From Arcticibacter tournemirensis (GTDB taxonomy: Bacteria > Bacteroidota > Bacteroidia > Sphingobacteriales > Sphingobacteriaceae): a stretch of 64,000 nucleotides of DNA. Position numbers and translations under genes: made by a program. The notes under the pieces are model-generated. The model had not been told where the DNA came from and did no database searches. It worked only from the letters and a program-made list of their open reading frames with translations. The first letter of the stretch is position 1. Each line of letters opens with the position of its first letter. The DNA lies in NCBI RefSeq assembly GCF_006716645.1, contig NZ_VFPL01000001.1, positions 2,790,001 to 2,854,000 on the forward strand. Reading direction: 5' to 3'. This document shows positions 7,534 to 15,837 of the stretch, one piece after another.

Positions 7534-9406
7534 GCTTCACATTGTCCAGCTCAAACACAATGAACCGTTCATTCAGCATATCCAGGTTTTCCCGCGCGTT
7601 CAGGAGATAATCGAACTCACCGCCTTTATAGTAGGGTGAAAGGACATAGAGGAACCCTTCAACATTAAAATCCCGGTCCTGAACCTTGCTTTCTGTCAGG
7701 ATCGCCCGGTAGTGCTTTTGCAGAAATTCATAATAGCTATTAAAGCAGGGAAATATTTCCGGGTTGCTGTCAAGATAGTCGTAGTAAAGCGTCAGGGAAT
7801 TCGAAATGGCCACATATTCGCTGCGTGAGTAGGCCTCATCTTCTTTTTTCCAAAGCGCCACCAGAAGCGTTTTCAAACTTTCCTTCTTTTCGGTATCCAG
7901 CACATCGCCGGAAGACAGGTAGAAAGGGTTAAAACGAATCGGATTTTCTTCGGTATAGATAAAGTAATATCCATTTAACAGATCACAAAGCCCCTTGTAA
8001 CTTCCTCCGATATCGATCACCACGCAATGGGTGCCCTGTTCGTAAAGCGTGCGAAGCATGTGGTTCATGAGCATTGACTTTCCGCCGCCGCTGCCCCCGC
8101 AAACAAAGAGGTTACGATTGGTGATCAGCCCGGATTTCATCGGCCCATCAAATAAATCAACTTTTACAGGTCTGCCCGAGAGCCGTTCCCCGAGCCGGAT
8201 ACCCTCATGATCAGACCGATAGTTGCCATCGGTATTTAAAAAGCATGCAGCTTGTTCCAGGAACGTATCAAAGGTGTCGTTCATTGGAAAGTCGGCCCCA
8301 TTTCCCGGAACGCCGGCAAACCAGATCTGCGCAGCACCGTCGGTTTCAAGCTTCGCCGTCGCGTCAAGCCTGGCTATAGCGGCTCCTGTCATAGTTCGCA
8401 CTTCCTGTAACAGTTCCGGTCTGTCCGTCCAGGCAAGGACATTAAAGTGAGCCTTTACGGGAAGCCGTTGCTGAGCAATTGCTTCATTAAGGTAATCGGA
8501 CACCGCATCCCGTGCAATGGCATTTTCCCTTGAATAGGCAGACAAGGACTGCAACCGTAACCTTTTACGTTCAAGTTCTTTCAGCGTCTTTTGACCATCC
8601 GCAATGAAAATGTATTGACTGTAAATGTGGTTACAAGGAAGCAATAGCCCCAGAGAGGACGCAAACCCGGTGCTAAACCTGGTCTGATCTGTGCTGTAGG
8701 GTTCATAAGTCATCCGGCTTGCGCAGAGGGACGGGAGATCTTCCACGTCAGCCAGCGTAAACAGCTGACACTGCTGATCGCCGATCCGTAAGTTGTTTTT
8801 CACGTGAACATCCTTCAGCATTGGCAGTTGATCCTTGCCGGTCAGCAGCATATATTGCTCGATGATGCCTGCCTGTTCCTTTGTTCCGGCAAGCTCATCA
8901 TCGGTTAACCTCCTGAGATGAATGAAGCCGCTGTCGGAAATAACGCGGGAGAAGCGTGCTGCGCTGTCCAGGAAATCATTAAAAAGTGCCTCGCTGATCA
9001 TCTGTTGCGGCACAATCGACTTTCGAAGAATATTGCTGTAGGCAGAGCCGGACAGTTTTCTTCCTTCCGGTTTTTTCGTAAGAAAGATATAGCAGCAGTG
9101 ATCGTAATAGGGGCGACCCTCGAAGTACCGGTTTGCAGAAGCCTCCAGCAAACTGATATTTTTGCGCTGATTCCTGCCTGTATACCGCCTTTCTGTAAAC
9201 CAGTCCTGTTTACAGAAGACACTATGAGCCGGAAGTACCCGGACCGCTTTTACCAGCGTTTGATGAATCGCCTCATAATCCTGGGAAGAACGGGTAAAGA
9301 TCTCCGGGAGGATCGCTTCATAAGTAATAGTGATGTCTCCCTGAGCGGACAGGATGGCATTATGCTCTACTTTAGAGAGCGGCAGAATTTTCTCTAAGGG
9401 CATCAT
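7534..9406 (-). CDS. traG: traG exon 1: conjugation ATPase (VirB4-like), N-terminal 624 residues
   Basis: First exon of the VirB4-type ATPase that powers the mating apparatus of CTnDOT-like elements at the inner membrane. It carries the N-terminal family domain (LEKILPLSKVEH... start) and Walker A GGSGGGKSMLMNH (Lys near residue 443), then KKEDEAYSRSEYVAISNSLT and FVVFELDN-type sequence (here FIVFELDNVK) up to the intron. Unspliced reading runs into intron 1 and stops at 7511, giving a protein without Walker B. Joining exon 1 (1873 nt), exon 2 (4572-5041) and exon 3 (1974-2084) gives 817 residues, the normal family length. The start overlaps traF by 4 bp (ATGA), so translation is coupled. Confidence 0.92.
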
Positions 9407-9732
9407 GGCGTGATCCTATCTTTTAACCGGGTGAATACTTTTCTTGATCTGATGCAGAGATAGTCCGGCAGACTGCGTTTCGCCAGGTACTTTCCCAGGC
9501 CATGTTCACCGAAGCGGCGGTTAAGCCGGAAGACTCCGGAGACAAGACCGGCCCCGCCTCCGAAAATCAGAGGCAGGATAATATAGAGGCTAAGCCCGGA
9601 AATGTAAAGAAGGGCGAAGACTATCAGCAGAAAAACCAGTCCGCCGGCCAGCCAGCCGATATACTGCCCGCGCAACCCCCGGAACTCAATAGGCTTGCCA
9701 ATCCCTTTGTTGATCTGATATACGGTAGCCAT
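9403..9732 (-). CDS. traF: TraF, DUF4133 family membrane protein
   Basis: 109 residues starting MATVYQINKGIGKPIEFRGL, the typical opening of DUF4133/TraF in Bacteroidota conjugation operons. Two adjacent transmembrane helices follow (about residues 24-65: IGWLAGGLVFLLIVFALLY and LYIILPLIFGGGAGLVSGV), then a basic cytoplasmic tail. The family is thought to be a small inner-membrane component of the transfer channel (VirB3-like position before the VirB4-like ATPase). It lies between traE (3-bp gap) and traG (4-bp overlap). Confidence 0.88.
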   Translation of the reverse strand: MATVYQINKGIGKPIEFRGLRGQYIGWLAGGLVFLLIVFALLYISGLSLYIILPLIFGGGAGLVSGVFRLNRRFGEHGLGKYLAKRSLPDYLCIRSRKVFTRLKDRITP

Positions 9733-9735
9733 AAC

Positions 9736-10080
9736 TTAAATGCCGAAGAAGGATTTGAGAACTGTGGCTACTACGACCAGAAAGATACAGGAGCCGAACC
9801 AGGCGGCTGCAACCTTGTTGGTGTCCGGCTCTCCCGCATTCCATTTGTTAAATACTTTCACGGCACCGATGATACCCACGACCGCACCGATGGCGTACAT
9901 CAGATCGCAGCCTGTGTCGAAATAGCCTTTAACTTTATTGGTTGCTTCGGCTATACCGGCATTGCCGTCCTGGGCGAATGAACTCAGGGAAAAGAAGCAA
10001 TTTGTCAGCAGCGCCGAGGCGAATAGTAAGGTGTTCAATAGTGTCTGTTTCTTAGACGAAAGGGTGTTGTGATTTTTCAT
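9736..10080 (-). CDS. traE: TraE, DUF4134 family membrane protein
   Basis: 114 residues with an N-terminal signal peptide (TLLNTLLFASALLTNCFFSL, cleavage near SFAQDG) and two further hydrophobic helices (CDLMYAIGAVVGIIGAVKVF and AAAWFGSCIFLVVVATVLKS). Size, topology and the block AVVGIIGAVKVFNKWNAGEPD fit DUF4134/TraE, a VirB2-like small membrane subunit placed before TraF. First recognised member of the cluster in the transcription direction. Confidence 0.88.
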   Translation of the reverse strand: MKNHNTLSSKKQTLLNTLLFASALLTNCFFSLSSFAQDGNAGIAEATNKVKGYFDTGCDLMYAIGAVVGIIGAVKVFNKWNAGEPDTNKVAAAWFGSCIFLVVVATVLKSFFGI

Positions 10081-10137
10081 GATGTGGATTTTTTGATATG
10101 ATGATGGATTGTATGATGTGCAAGACTTATCTCTCAG

Positions 10138-10680
10138 CTATTCCCAAAGGGCGTCTAACTCTTCCTCAGACAGAGGAAACGGCAAGTTTTCGAGAATGTA
10201 GGCATTGAGCTGCGCCAGATGAGGTGAGTGCTTTATGCCAGGGTATTTTGATTTGATCAAACTGAATAGAGAGAAGAAATCCTCCTTCGTGCCGCTTTCA
10301 TTTTGCAGAATATTGAAGAGGGTCTTCATTTCATCGAGGACATCCGGAATAAGTCCAAGGCGGTCATTGTTCTCTGGTTCAGCCTCAGTTTCTTCCCGCT
10401 TCGGCGCAAATGAAATTTGTGACATGGAGAGTTCCTCTACGCCTTCCGGAAGTGAGGGTTTTCCGATTAAATTATTATCCTGATCATCGCCCGGCTCTTC
10501 GTCTATTTCCTCCCGAGGGTCATACGAAGACTGAATCCGTGGTCTTGATGGAAGGGACTTCCTTTTGATTGTGTCATTCAGCCTTTTGCGGTAGAGCAGA
10601 ATAACGATAATTGCGTACCAAATCAGAGAAAGTACAAGTGCAGCGATCAGGAACTGCTGCCAGGTGAATTGCTGTAACAT
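10138..10680 (-). CDS. membrane-anchored protein upstream of traE, function unknown
   Basis: 180 residues. One N-terminal transmembrane helix (FLIAALVLSLIWYAIIVILL, about residues 11-30) is followed by a basic stop-transfer (RKRLNDTIKRK), an acidic low-complexity linker (PREEIDEEPGDDQD) and a C-terminal helical domain of about 70 residues ending SEEELDALWE. Same strand as traE with a 57-bp gap, so probably co-transcribed. Small proteins of this layout commonly open tra operons in Sphingobacteriaceae elements, but I do not recognise the family. A scaffold or regulatory role in transfer is a guess from position. Confidence 0.65.
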   Translation of the reverse strand: MLQQFTWQQFLIAALVLSLIWYAIIVILLYRKRLNDTIKRKSLPSRPRIQSSYDPREEIDEEPGDDQDNNLIGKPSLPEGVEELSMSQISFAPKREETEAEPENNDRLGLIPDVLDEMKTLFNILQNESGTKEDFFSLFSLIKSKYPGIKHSPHLAQLNAYILENLPFPLSEEELDALWE

Positions 10681-10832
10681 AAACCTTTGCTTTTACCCGG
10701 AGCCCCATTGCGCCGGGATAACAAAAGCAAAGGTTGAAAGAGTGGGAGTGGAGGTTTGACAAGGTATTGGGTAGTGGTTAAAAATATGATTAGCCCTCTT
10801 TACATATTTCATTTGTATGTAGCTTTATAGCA

Positions 10833-12563
10833 ATGAAAATGATTGTAATTCCGAGGTATAAAGATTTGTTTGACGGTCCTATACCCAATCTTGACGACCT
10901 ATTGCAGGGGATTCCTTCAGAACTTATTCTAGAACTATTGTCTCTTATTCAAGCCAAAGTGTATTTAGGCCGCTCCGATATCGACCAAATGGAGGTACTG
11001 AATCTCTTTTTATCCCGGCAGCCAGCCCAAATTCAAACGAAGATAATAAGGGGGATCTTCGTCGCTGAAAACCCTGAAAAGCACAGATGGGCTCCACTAT
11101 TCGAGATGAATTACATATTAGACTTTATGCACTATATATTAGTGAACTTTAGAGAAGGACCCTCCGACTTCCTGGATACAAATGCGGATCAGGAATTATA
11201 TCTACTTCAAGCTTATGTTATTTTCATTGAAAATAGGAACAATTATGATAATAAGCTTTTTGAAAGAGAGGAAACTACCGCTGAAGACTTCTTTTATAAA
11301 AAGACATGGCCAATGTTATCAGGCCAATTTGGGGCAAACATCCGCTCCAATCCATTTACGTCGATGATTCGTGGTGTTTGTTTGCTGAACTTTCTTCTCT
11401 ATGACTCCGAATACAAGGAACTAACAGCTTCATTTCTATTGGAACGAGGCCATCCAGGTCCTTGGTCTTATATAATGTCGCTATCAAATATCATCATGCA
11501 ATCCTGGGGTAATGAGGAGCCAGCAACGAGAAAGACGACTAAATTTTCTATTTCAGCTGATTCGGAATTTAAGCAAATGTTTGATTCTTTTGCTCTTGAT
11601 CCAGCTTTATATAGAAATCAATATAAAGAGACGCATCAGAATTACGAGGGAATTAAAGCCCGGCCTTTATATCGTACAATAAATGGGGATTACATTATTT
11701 TGAATTGGAACTTCCTTTCGAATAAATTACATGATAGCCTGATCTTCGACCTACATAAACACTTCGGTCCAAGAGTGGAATCTTTTAAAAAACTTCCTGA
11801 TTTTAAAAACTATATCTCATCGAAAGTAACGGAACCAGTTTTATTTCGAAGATTAATCTCGACTGTGCTGAAAAACCGAAAATACGACGTGCTCATTTTT
11901 GATGAAAGTCAAAAACAAGGAGCGCCTGATGCATATTTTCGAAGATGCAATGATATTTTCCTGTTTGAATTGAAGGATGCCTTTTTCTCAGCCGCTGCAG
12001 TCCATCAAACTTATGAGGCGATCAAAATAGAAATAGACAAGAAATATAATCGCCCTAACAAAGGCATCGGACAGCTGATAGCTCATTTAAACAGAATGAG
12101 GGTTAGTTCGTTTGAAGAACCTAAGAGGTATAAGCATAACCGAAATCTTGTCATTTATCCAATAATGATATATACAGACCACTTCTTTGGAATGCCAGGT
12201 GTAATTAATTACTTACAAAAGGCTTTCAGCGAAAAAATCACGGAGGGAGATCTAAAAAAAGAATTTAAAATAATTAAACCGCTCATTTTTATCGACCTGA
12301 AATTTCTGATAAACATAATTGATCTTTGTAACAATTCAAATATTCAGATCAAGGAGCTTTTTGAACTATTTTATAATGAACAGAAACGGGCAAATAGAAA
12401 GGAGCAACGTACGCAGACGGTTGAAGATTACTTTTCTTGCTACGATTCTTTTGAAACGGTAATTACAAATAGGTTCTCAAAGGAATTATATAAGAGTAAG
12501 GGATTTGTACAAAAACTATTCAATTCTTTAGATCTTACTCACGGACTACCACAATCTGATTGA
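10833..12563 (+). CDS. unidentified 576-aa protein with PD-(D/E)xK-like motif
   Basis: I do not recognise the family. The first ~330 residues are helical and featureless. In the C-terminal third, GAPDAYF (Asp366) is followed 12 residues later by FLFELKDA (Glu379-x-Lys381), and then by a helix with KGIGQLIAHLNRM. This D...ExK plus downstream Gln arrangement is what PD-(D/E)xK nuclease-fold domains look like. No signal peptide or membrane segment is seen, so it is cytoplasmic. The gene is oriented against the tra operon, stands alone between two minus-strand genes, and is more AT-rich than its neighbours, suggesting separate acquisition. A TTCATTTG box close to a -7 consensus lies about 15 bases upstream. 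A defence or DNA-processing nuclease is an inference from the motif only. Confidence 0.75.
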   Translation: MKMIVIPRYKDLFDGPIPNLDDLLQGIPSELILELLSLIQAKVYLGRSDIDQMEVLNLFLSRQPAQIQTKIIRGIFVAENPEKHRWAPLFEMNYILDFMHYILVNFREGPSDFLDTNADQELYLLQAYVIFIENRNNYDNKLFEREETTAEDFFYKKTWPMLSGQFGANIRSNPFTSMIRGVCLLNFLLYDSEYKELTASFLLERGHPGPWSYIMSLSNIIMQSWGNEEPATRKTTKFSISADSEFKQMFDSFALDPALYRNQYKETHQNYEGIKARPLYRTINGDYIILNWNFLSNKLHDSLIFDLHKHFGPRVESFKKLPDFKNYISSKVTEPVLFRRLISTVLKNRKYDVLIFDESQKQGAPDAYFRRCNDIFLFELKDAFFSAAAVHQTYEAIKIEIDKKYNRPNKGIGQLIAHLNRMRVSSFEEPKRYKHNRNLVIYPIMIYTDHFFGMPGVINYLQKAFSEKITEGDLKKEFKIIKPLIFIDLKFLINIIDLCNNSNIQIKELFELFYNEQKRANRKEQRTQTVEDYFSCYDSFETVITNRFSKELYKSKGFVQKLFNSLDLTHGLPQSD

Positions 12564-12594
12564 TAAAAGTTCCTGAACAGAGGACTTTGTTATC

Positions 12595-13440
12595 CTACCT
12601 CCCCGGCCTATACTCATCATCATCCTCAATCTTCTTATTGATCGCCCTGCTCATCTCCTCGAGGAACTTGGTTTTACTCAAACGTTTCCGCTGTCGTATC
12701 TCCGAAAACCTGCGATAAGGCTTACCCAAATTCACATTAAATACCCTTTCTACTTTTCTCACCAAATCGGCAATAGTCGCTTGCCCGTTATTGATCTGCC
12801 CTGTATAATACCAGCCAAAAACATTTTCCAAGAGATTAATCGAATCCCCTGTCCAGTTGATGGCCGGTTCATCACCAGAGAAAGGCCTGAACTCAAGTCC
12901 ATTAATCGTATTTTCCAGATACCGGGCAATCTGCTCTTTCGCTTTTATCCTGGCGAATATCAAATCAGCGGCAGTAGAAAAACGCTCATCCTGATCAACC
13001 GGCCCTTTACACATCCATCTTGGAGCAGTATTACCACGGATGAAGAGCTGATGGTCGAGATAGGTATCGCCTGATCTGAAGTAAGTATAAATCTCCCTGT
13101 TCCTGCCAAAGAATTTATCGACTGCAACAAGTTCATGCTCGTAATACGACTTCACATGAGCCAGACTCCCTTCAGGTTTACCCAGCTCTATCCGGTCGAC
13201 AGACGAATAATAGATAAGCATACTGGTGAAGCGCGGTTTGATTTCCTTAAAGAAATGGATCTCTTCTTCGGGTGAAGTAAATAAATACGCTAATGCACGT
13301 TTCTTGAGTTCCATAAGGAAACGGAAAACGGTTTCCGTTTTGGTCTTACGTTGCACAGATGGCTCTATTACTGTACTGTCAATTTCTTCAAGGGCCGAAA
13401 CAACGCCCTTATAAAGCTCTTCTGAAAACTCTTGTATCAT
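12595..13440 (-). CDS. rteC: RteC family regulator
   Basis: 281 residues from ATG 13440 (MIQEFSEELYKGVV). The frame continues upstream to 13545 but that extension (MSTVLLLIFVSHARVDSN) is unlike the family. The C-terminal part (NLLENVFGWYYTGQINNGQATIADLVRKVER) followed by the tail NLGKPYRRFSEIRQRKR / KTKFLEEMSRAINKK is characteristic of RteC, the CTnDOT protein that activates excision genes. The C-terminal half of RteC forms a winged-helix DNA-binding domain. It sits between tra and mob modules, as expected for a transfer/excision regulator. Its partners RteA/RteB are not seen here. Confidence 0.85.
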   Translation of the reverse strand: MIQEFSEELYKGVVSALEEIDSTVIEPSVQRKTKTETVFRFLMELKKRALAYLFTSPEEEIHFFKEIKPRFTSMLIYYSSVDRIELGKPEGSLAHVKSYYEHELVAVDKFFGRNREIYTYFRSGDTYLDHQLFIRGNTAPRWMCKGPVDQDERFSTAADLIFARIKAKEQIARYLENTINGLEFRPFSGDEPAINWTGDSINLLENVFGWYYTGQINNGQATIADLVRKVERVFNVNLGKPYRRFSEIRQRKRLSKTKFLEEMSRAINKKIEDDDEYRPGR

Positions 13441-13740
13441 AGGTGGTGGTGAAGGAAATTGATCCTCATTGCAAAGTTCTGTACGACGATGGTTTGAGTC
13501 AACCCGCGCATGTGACACGAAGATCAGTAACAAAACTGTACTCACAGGTTACGACAAACAGGCGCCCCGGGTAATATGTGACAAAAAATAGCACAATTTT
13601 CTTATTGAATTAACTTTGAGTACATTAGAACGTAAATTGCATCACAAAGTGAGATAATCTAAAACACACTAGCAGATAAAAAAGTATTTTAATCAGGCCT
13701 GCACATAGGCTGATCTTTAGTAATTATAAGCTTTAGCGCA
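13441..13740. other. intergenic region between divergent rteC and a small gene
   Basis: 300 bases between the rteC start and the plus-strand gene at 13741. AT-rich from about 13580, consistent with promoter sequence in both directions. I see no clear inverted repeat or structured RNA. Confidence 0.5.
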
Positions 13741-13992
13741 ATGAATATAACAGACAATCAGGAAGAGCTCCTTAACGCCCGGATATCCCACCTTCCTTTC
13801 TCTGAAAGTTTTATTTATCATAGTCAAAACATGGGCTTCACATCTCTTAAGGAAATTACGGATCTCGGCTGGGTAAGGCTTACCCGGCGGGAGGGGTTCA
13901 CCAATATGTGGTTCGGAGAGTTGTTAACGTTGCTTAAAAAAGAAGGCCTGCTATCCCTGCTATACCGGCAGGAGCAAGATATTTTTGATTGA
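13741..13992 (+). CDS. small protein with RNA-polymerase-alpha-CTD-like pattern
   Basis: 83 residues. The pattern ARISHLPFSESFIYHSQNMG followed by FTSLKEITDLGWVRL and NMWFGELLTLLKKEGL resembles the helix-hairpin-helix layout of the alpha C-terminal domain (LPFSxxxxxxLxxxGFxSLxEI...). This is a pattern judgement, not a family assignment. Its 3' end overlaps by 59 bp the 3' end of the convergent gene 13934-15160, so the transcripts are antisense to each other at their ends. Possible small regulator of the element. Confidence 0.6.
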   Translation: MNITDNQEELLNARISHLPFSESFIYHSQNMGFTSLKEITDLGWVRLTRREGFTNMWFGELLTLLKKEGLLSLLYRQEQDIFD

Positions 13993-15160
13993 TCAGCCGG
14001 GTCATCTCCATCAGAATATCTTTAACCTTTTTAGCGGTCGCCTGTCTTCTGCTGGCAAAGGCATTCCTAAGGCTTCCACGTGAAAAGGTCTTTCTTTCCT
14101 CTGTTCCAATATGCAGATGAATGAAATCATAGAGGTCTGCCTTTCTTTTGATAATCACAATGCCTGTTTCAATTAATAAGCGAAACAAGAACAGAAGTTG
14201 TTCAAGGGTGATACTAACAGTGAAAAATATCCTGGGCAGAGCGATAGCCTGTGCTGCCGGAGTGTGTAAATCCAATTCCTGCATCTGCTGAATAGATTTA
14301 ATCTCCTCCGAAAAACTTTTGGCCAGTATTTCCTTCAGAGGTTCAGATGCTGGGTCATATGGCCGACTTCCTGCCGGGTATTGCTGCAATATGCGCAACT
14401 GTGCCGCTGCTTCCAGTAATTCCTCCTGATAGCTCTCCGCCTGTTGATACTCACCTTTTACGCTTGAGATATACAGCCATGCAGCATGAGGATGATTGAA
14501 GTTTAGTAAGAGGAGCTCTTTATATACCTCTCTTTCGAGATCCGCAACACGCCTGTTTGAGACCGCATTCAAAGCACTAACGAAGTTCTGAATATACTCC
14601 AACTGGTAAAAAGTTTCTGTTCTGAACTCAGTCTTTCTTTTCAACGAGTTCATATACGAGTCGAGCAAAATGAACAGCCCTTTGTCTTTTCCTTTCCTGC
14701 CAAGCTCAGATAGAAAAGCATCTACATGTCCCGCAATATGATCCCGGCAAAGATCCCTGAATGCAGCAGGAGCAGTAGCATGCTTATTAAAATAGACAGG
14801 GTAATGCTCAATCAGATGTACCAGTAGTTTGTTGAGTTCCCGGAGAAGAGTTTCAACAAGTTTCGTGAAGCGGCTGTTACCTGAATTGTCCGGCCCCGTT
14901 TCCTGCGGTGCATTGCTATACCAGAAGTCCGAAAGAAGGATCAGCTCTCCTGTTATAAATTCGATGTAAATGGCAGCCCGCGCACGGTCGTCGCCAAAAC
15001 TAAGTATAGACGATCTGATCGACGTTCGTATGCGGATGCACTCCGTTTCAATGAAGTGGGTATTATGGAAGTTTCCACCGTTCTTTTCTTTTTCCTCAGC
15101 CCTTTCATGCATGAAAAGACTTAACTTTTCGAATTCATTGGTAAGAATGTGCTGAACCAT
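13934..15160 (-). CDS. RteC-like protein of unknown function
   Basis: 408 residues, helical, no signal peptide. The C-terminal ~120 residues (TLEQLLFLFRLLIETGIVII, then KADLYDFIHLHIGTEERKTF, FSRGSLRNAFASRR, and a KVKDILMEMTRLINQKYL tail) follow the same order as the RteC C-terminal region: a helix pair, a winged-helix-like block, then an Arg/Lys helix and MxxxIN tail. The N-terminal ~280 residues are unassigned (FIEFITGELILLSDFWY; HAAWLYISSVKGEYQQ). Together with rteC and the TetR gene this makes three regulator-like genes in a row on the minus strand. The 3' end overlaps the small plus-strand gene. Confidence 0.65.
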   Translation of the reverse strand: MVQHILTNEFEKLSLFMHERAEEKEKNGGNFHNTHFIETECIRIRTSIRSSILSFGDDRARAAIYIEFITGELILLSDFWYSNAPQETGPDNSGNSRFTKLVETLLRELNKLLVHLIEHYPVYFNKHATAPAAFRDLCRDHIAGHVDAFLSELGRKGKDKGLFILLDSYMNSLKRKTEFRTETFYQLEYIQNFVSALNAVSNRRVADLEREVYKELLLLNFNHPHAAWLYISSVKGEYQQAESYQEELLEAAAQLRILQQYPAGSRPYDPASEPLKEILAKSFSEEIKSIQQMQELDLHTPAAQAIALPRIFFTVSITLEQLLFLFRLLIETGIVIIKRKADLYDFIHLHIGTEERKTFSRGSLRNAFASRRQATAKKVKDILMEMTRLINQKYLAPAGIAGIAGLLF

Positions 15161-15170
15161 AGGTATTCAT

Positions 15171-15836
15171 TTAATCTTTGTTACCTTCCCTTGCGGTGCG
15201 TTCAAATGCCCAGTTGATAATCAGACGAACCGCTTTTAAAATCTCCTGCTGTCCTGCCTCAGAGCTGACATTGATCTCACATATCGTACTCTCGTTTTTC
15301 TTAGCATGCAGTATCATGTAATAAATCCCGCTCACCAGAAGCGCTGAAATAGCACGCAGATTGATATCGGTATCCTTAAAAACGGTGTCCATCTTTTCGA
15401 AAATTACCTGGCCAATGATTTCCCTCACGTTACTGATACTGTTAAGGAGTTTCTCGTGTTCGGTTATTTCCCAAAGAATGATATCCTGCATTGGCTGATG
15501 CTGAAGAAAATAAGCAAATTGCCCTTCAAGTAGTGATACGATTACTTCTTTCATCTCCTGCGGATCCGACTTACATTCAATTACGGTATCCATCTTCCTG
15601 GAAACATTCATCCAGTAGTCATTCTCCAGGATATACGCCTCTACGAGTTTATCAAAGGTTCCGAAGTAACGGTAGATCAGTTTTTTATTGACGTCTGCTT
15701 CTTTGGCAACGGCATTCACCCCTAAATTTTTATATCCTTTTGTCCGAATGACGCCCCCCACTGCGTCAATCAGCCTTCTTTCTGTCAGAGCCCGGTTTTT
15801 CGGCCTTGCCGAAATATCCCTGTAACGATTAGGCAT
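15171..15836 (-). CDS. TetR/AcrR family transcriptional regulator
   Basis: 221 residues from ATG 15836 (MPNRYRDISARPKNRA); an alternative ATG at 15875 would overlap the upstream gene by 38 bp. The TetR HTH is clear: LIDAVGGVIRTKGYKNLGVN, AVAKEADVNKKLIYRYFGTF, DKLVEAYI. The C-terminal ligand domain is generic. The chosen start lies one base after the TGA of the alpha-oxoamine synthase gene, so the two are translationally linked. TetR proteins usually repress their own operon, and the regulator probably controls synthesis of a metabolite made by the upstream enzyme. Confidence 0.85.
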   Translation of the reverse strand: MPNRYRDISARPKNRALTERRLIDAVGGVIRTKGYKNLGVNAVAKEADVNKKLIYRYFGTFDKLVEAYILENDYWMNVSRKMDTVIECKSDPQEMKEVIVSLLEGQFAYFLQHQPMQDIILWEITEHEKLLNSISNVREIIGQVIFEKMDTVFKDTDINLRAISALLVSGIYYMILHAKKNESTICEINVSSEAGQQEILKAVRLIINWAFERTAREGNKD

Positions 15837-15837
15837 A

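Noticed and set aside
13441-13545. N-terminal extension of rteC
   Set aside because: The extra 35 residues lack family character and the ATG at 13440 gives the expected length.
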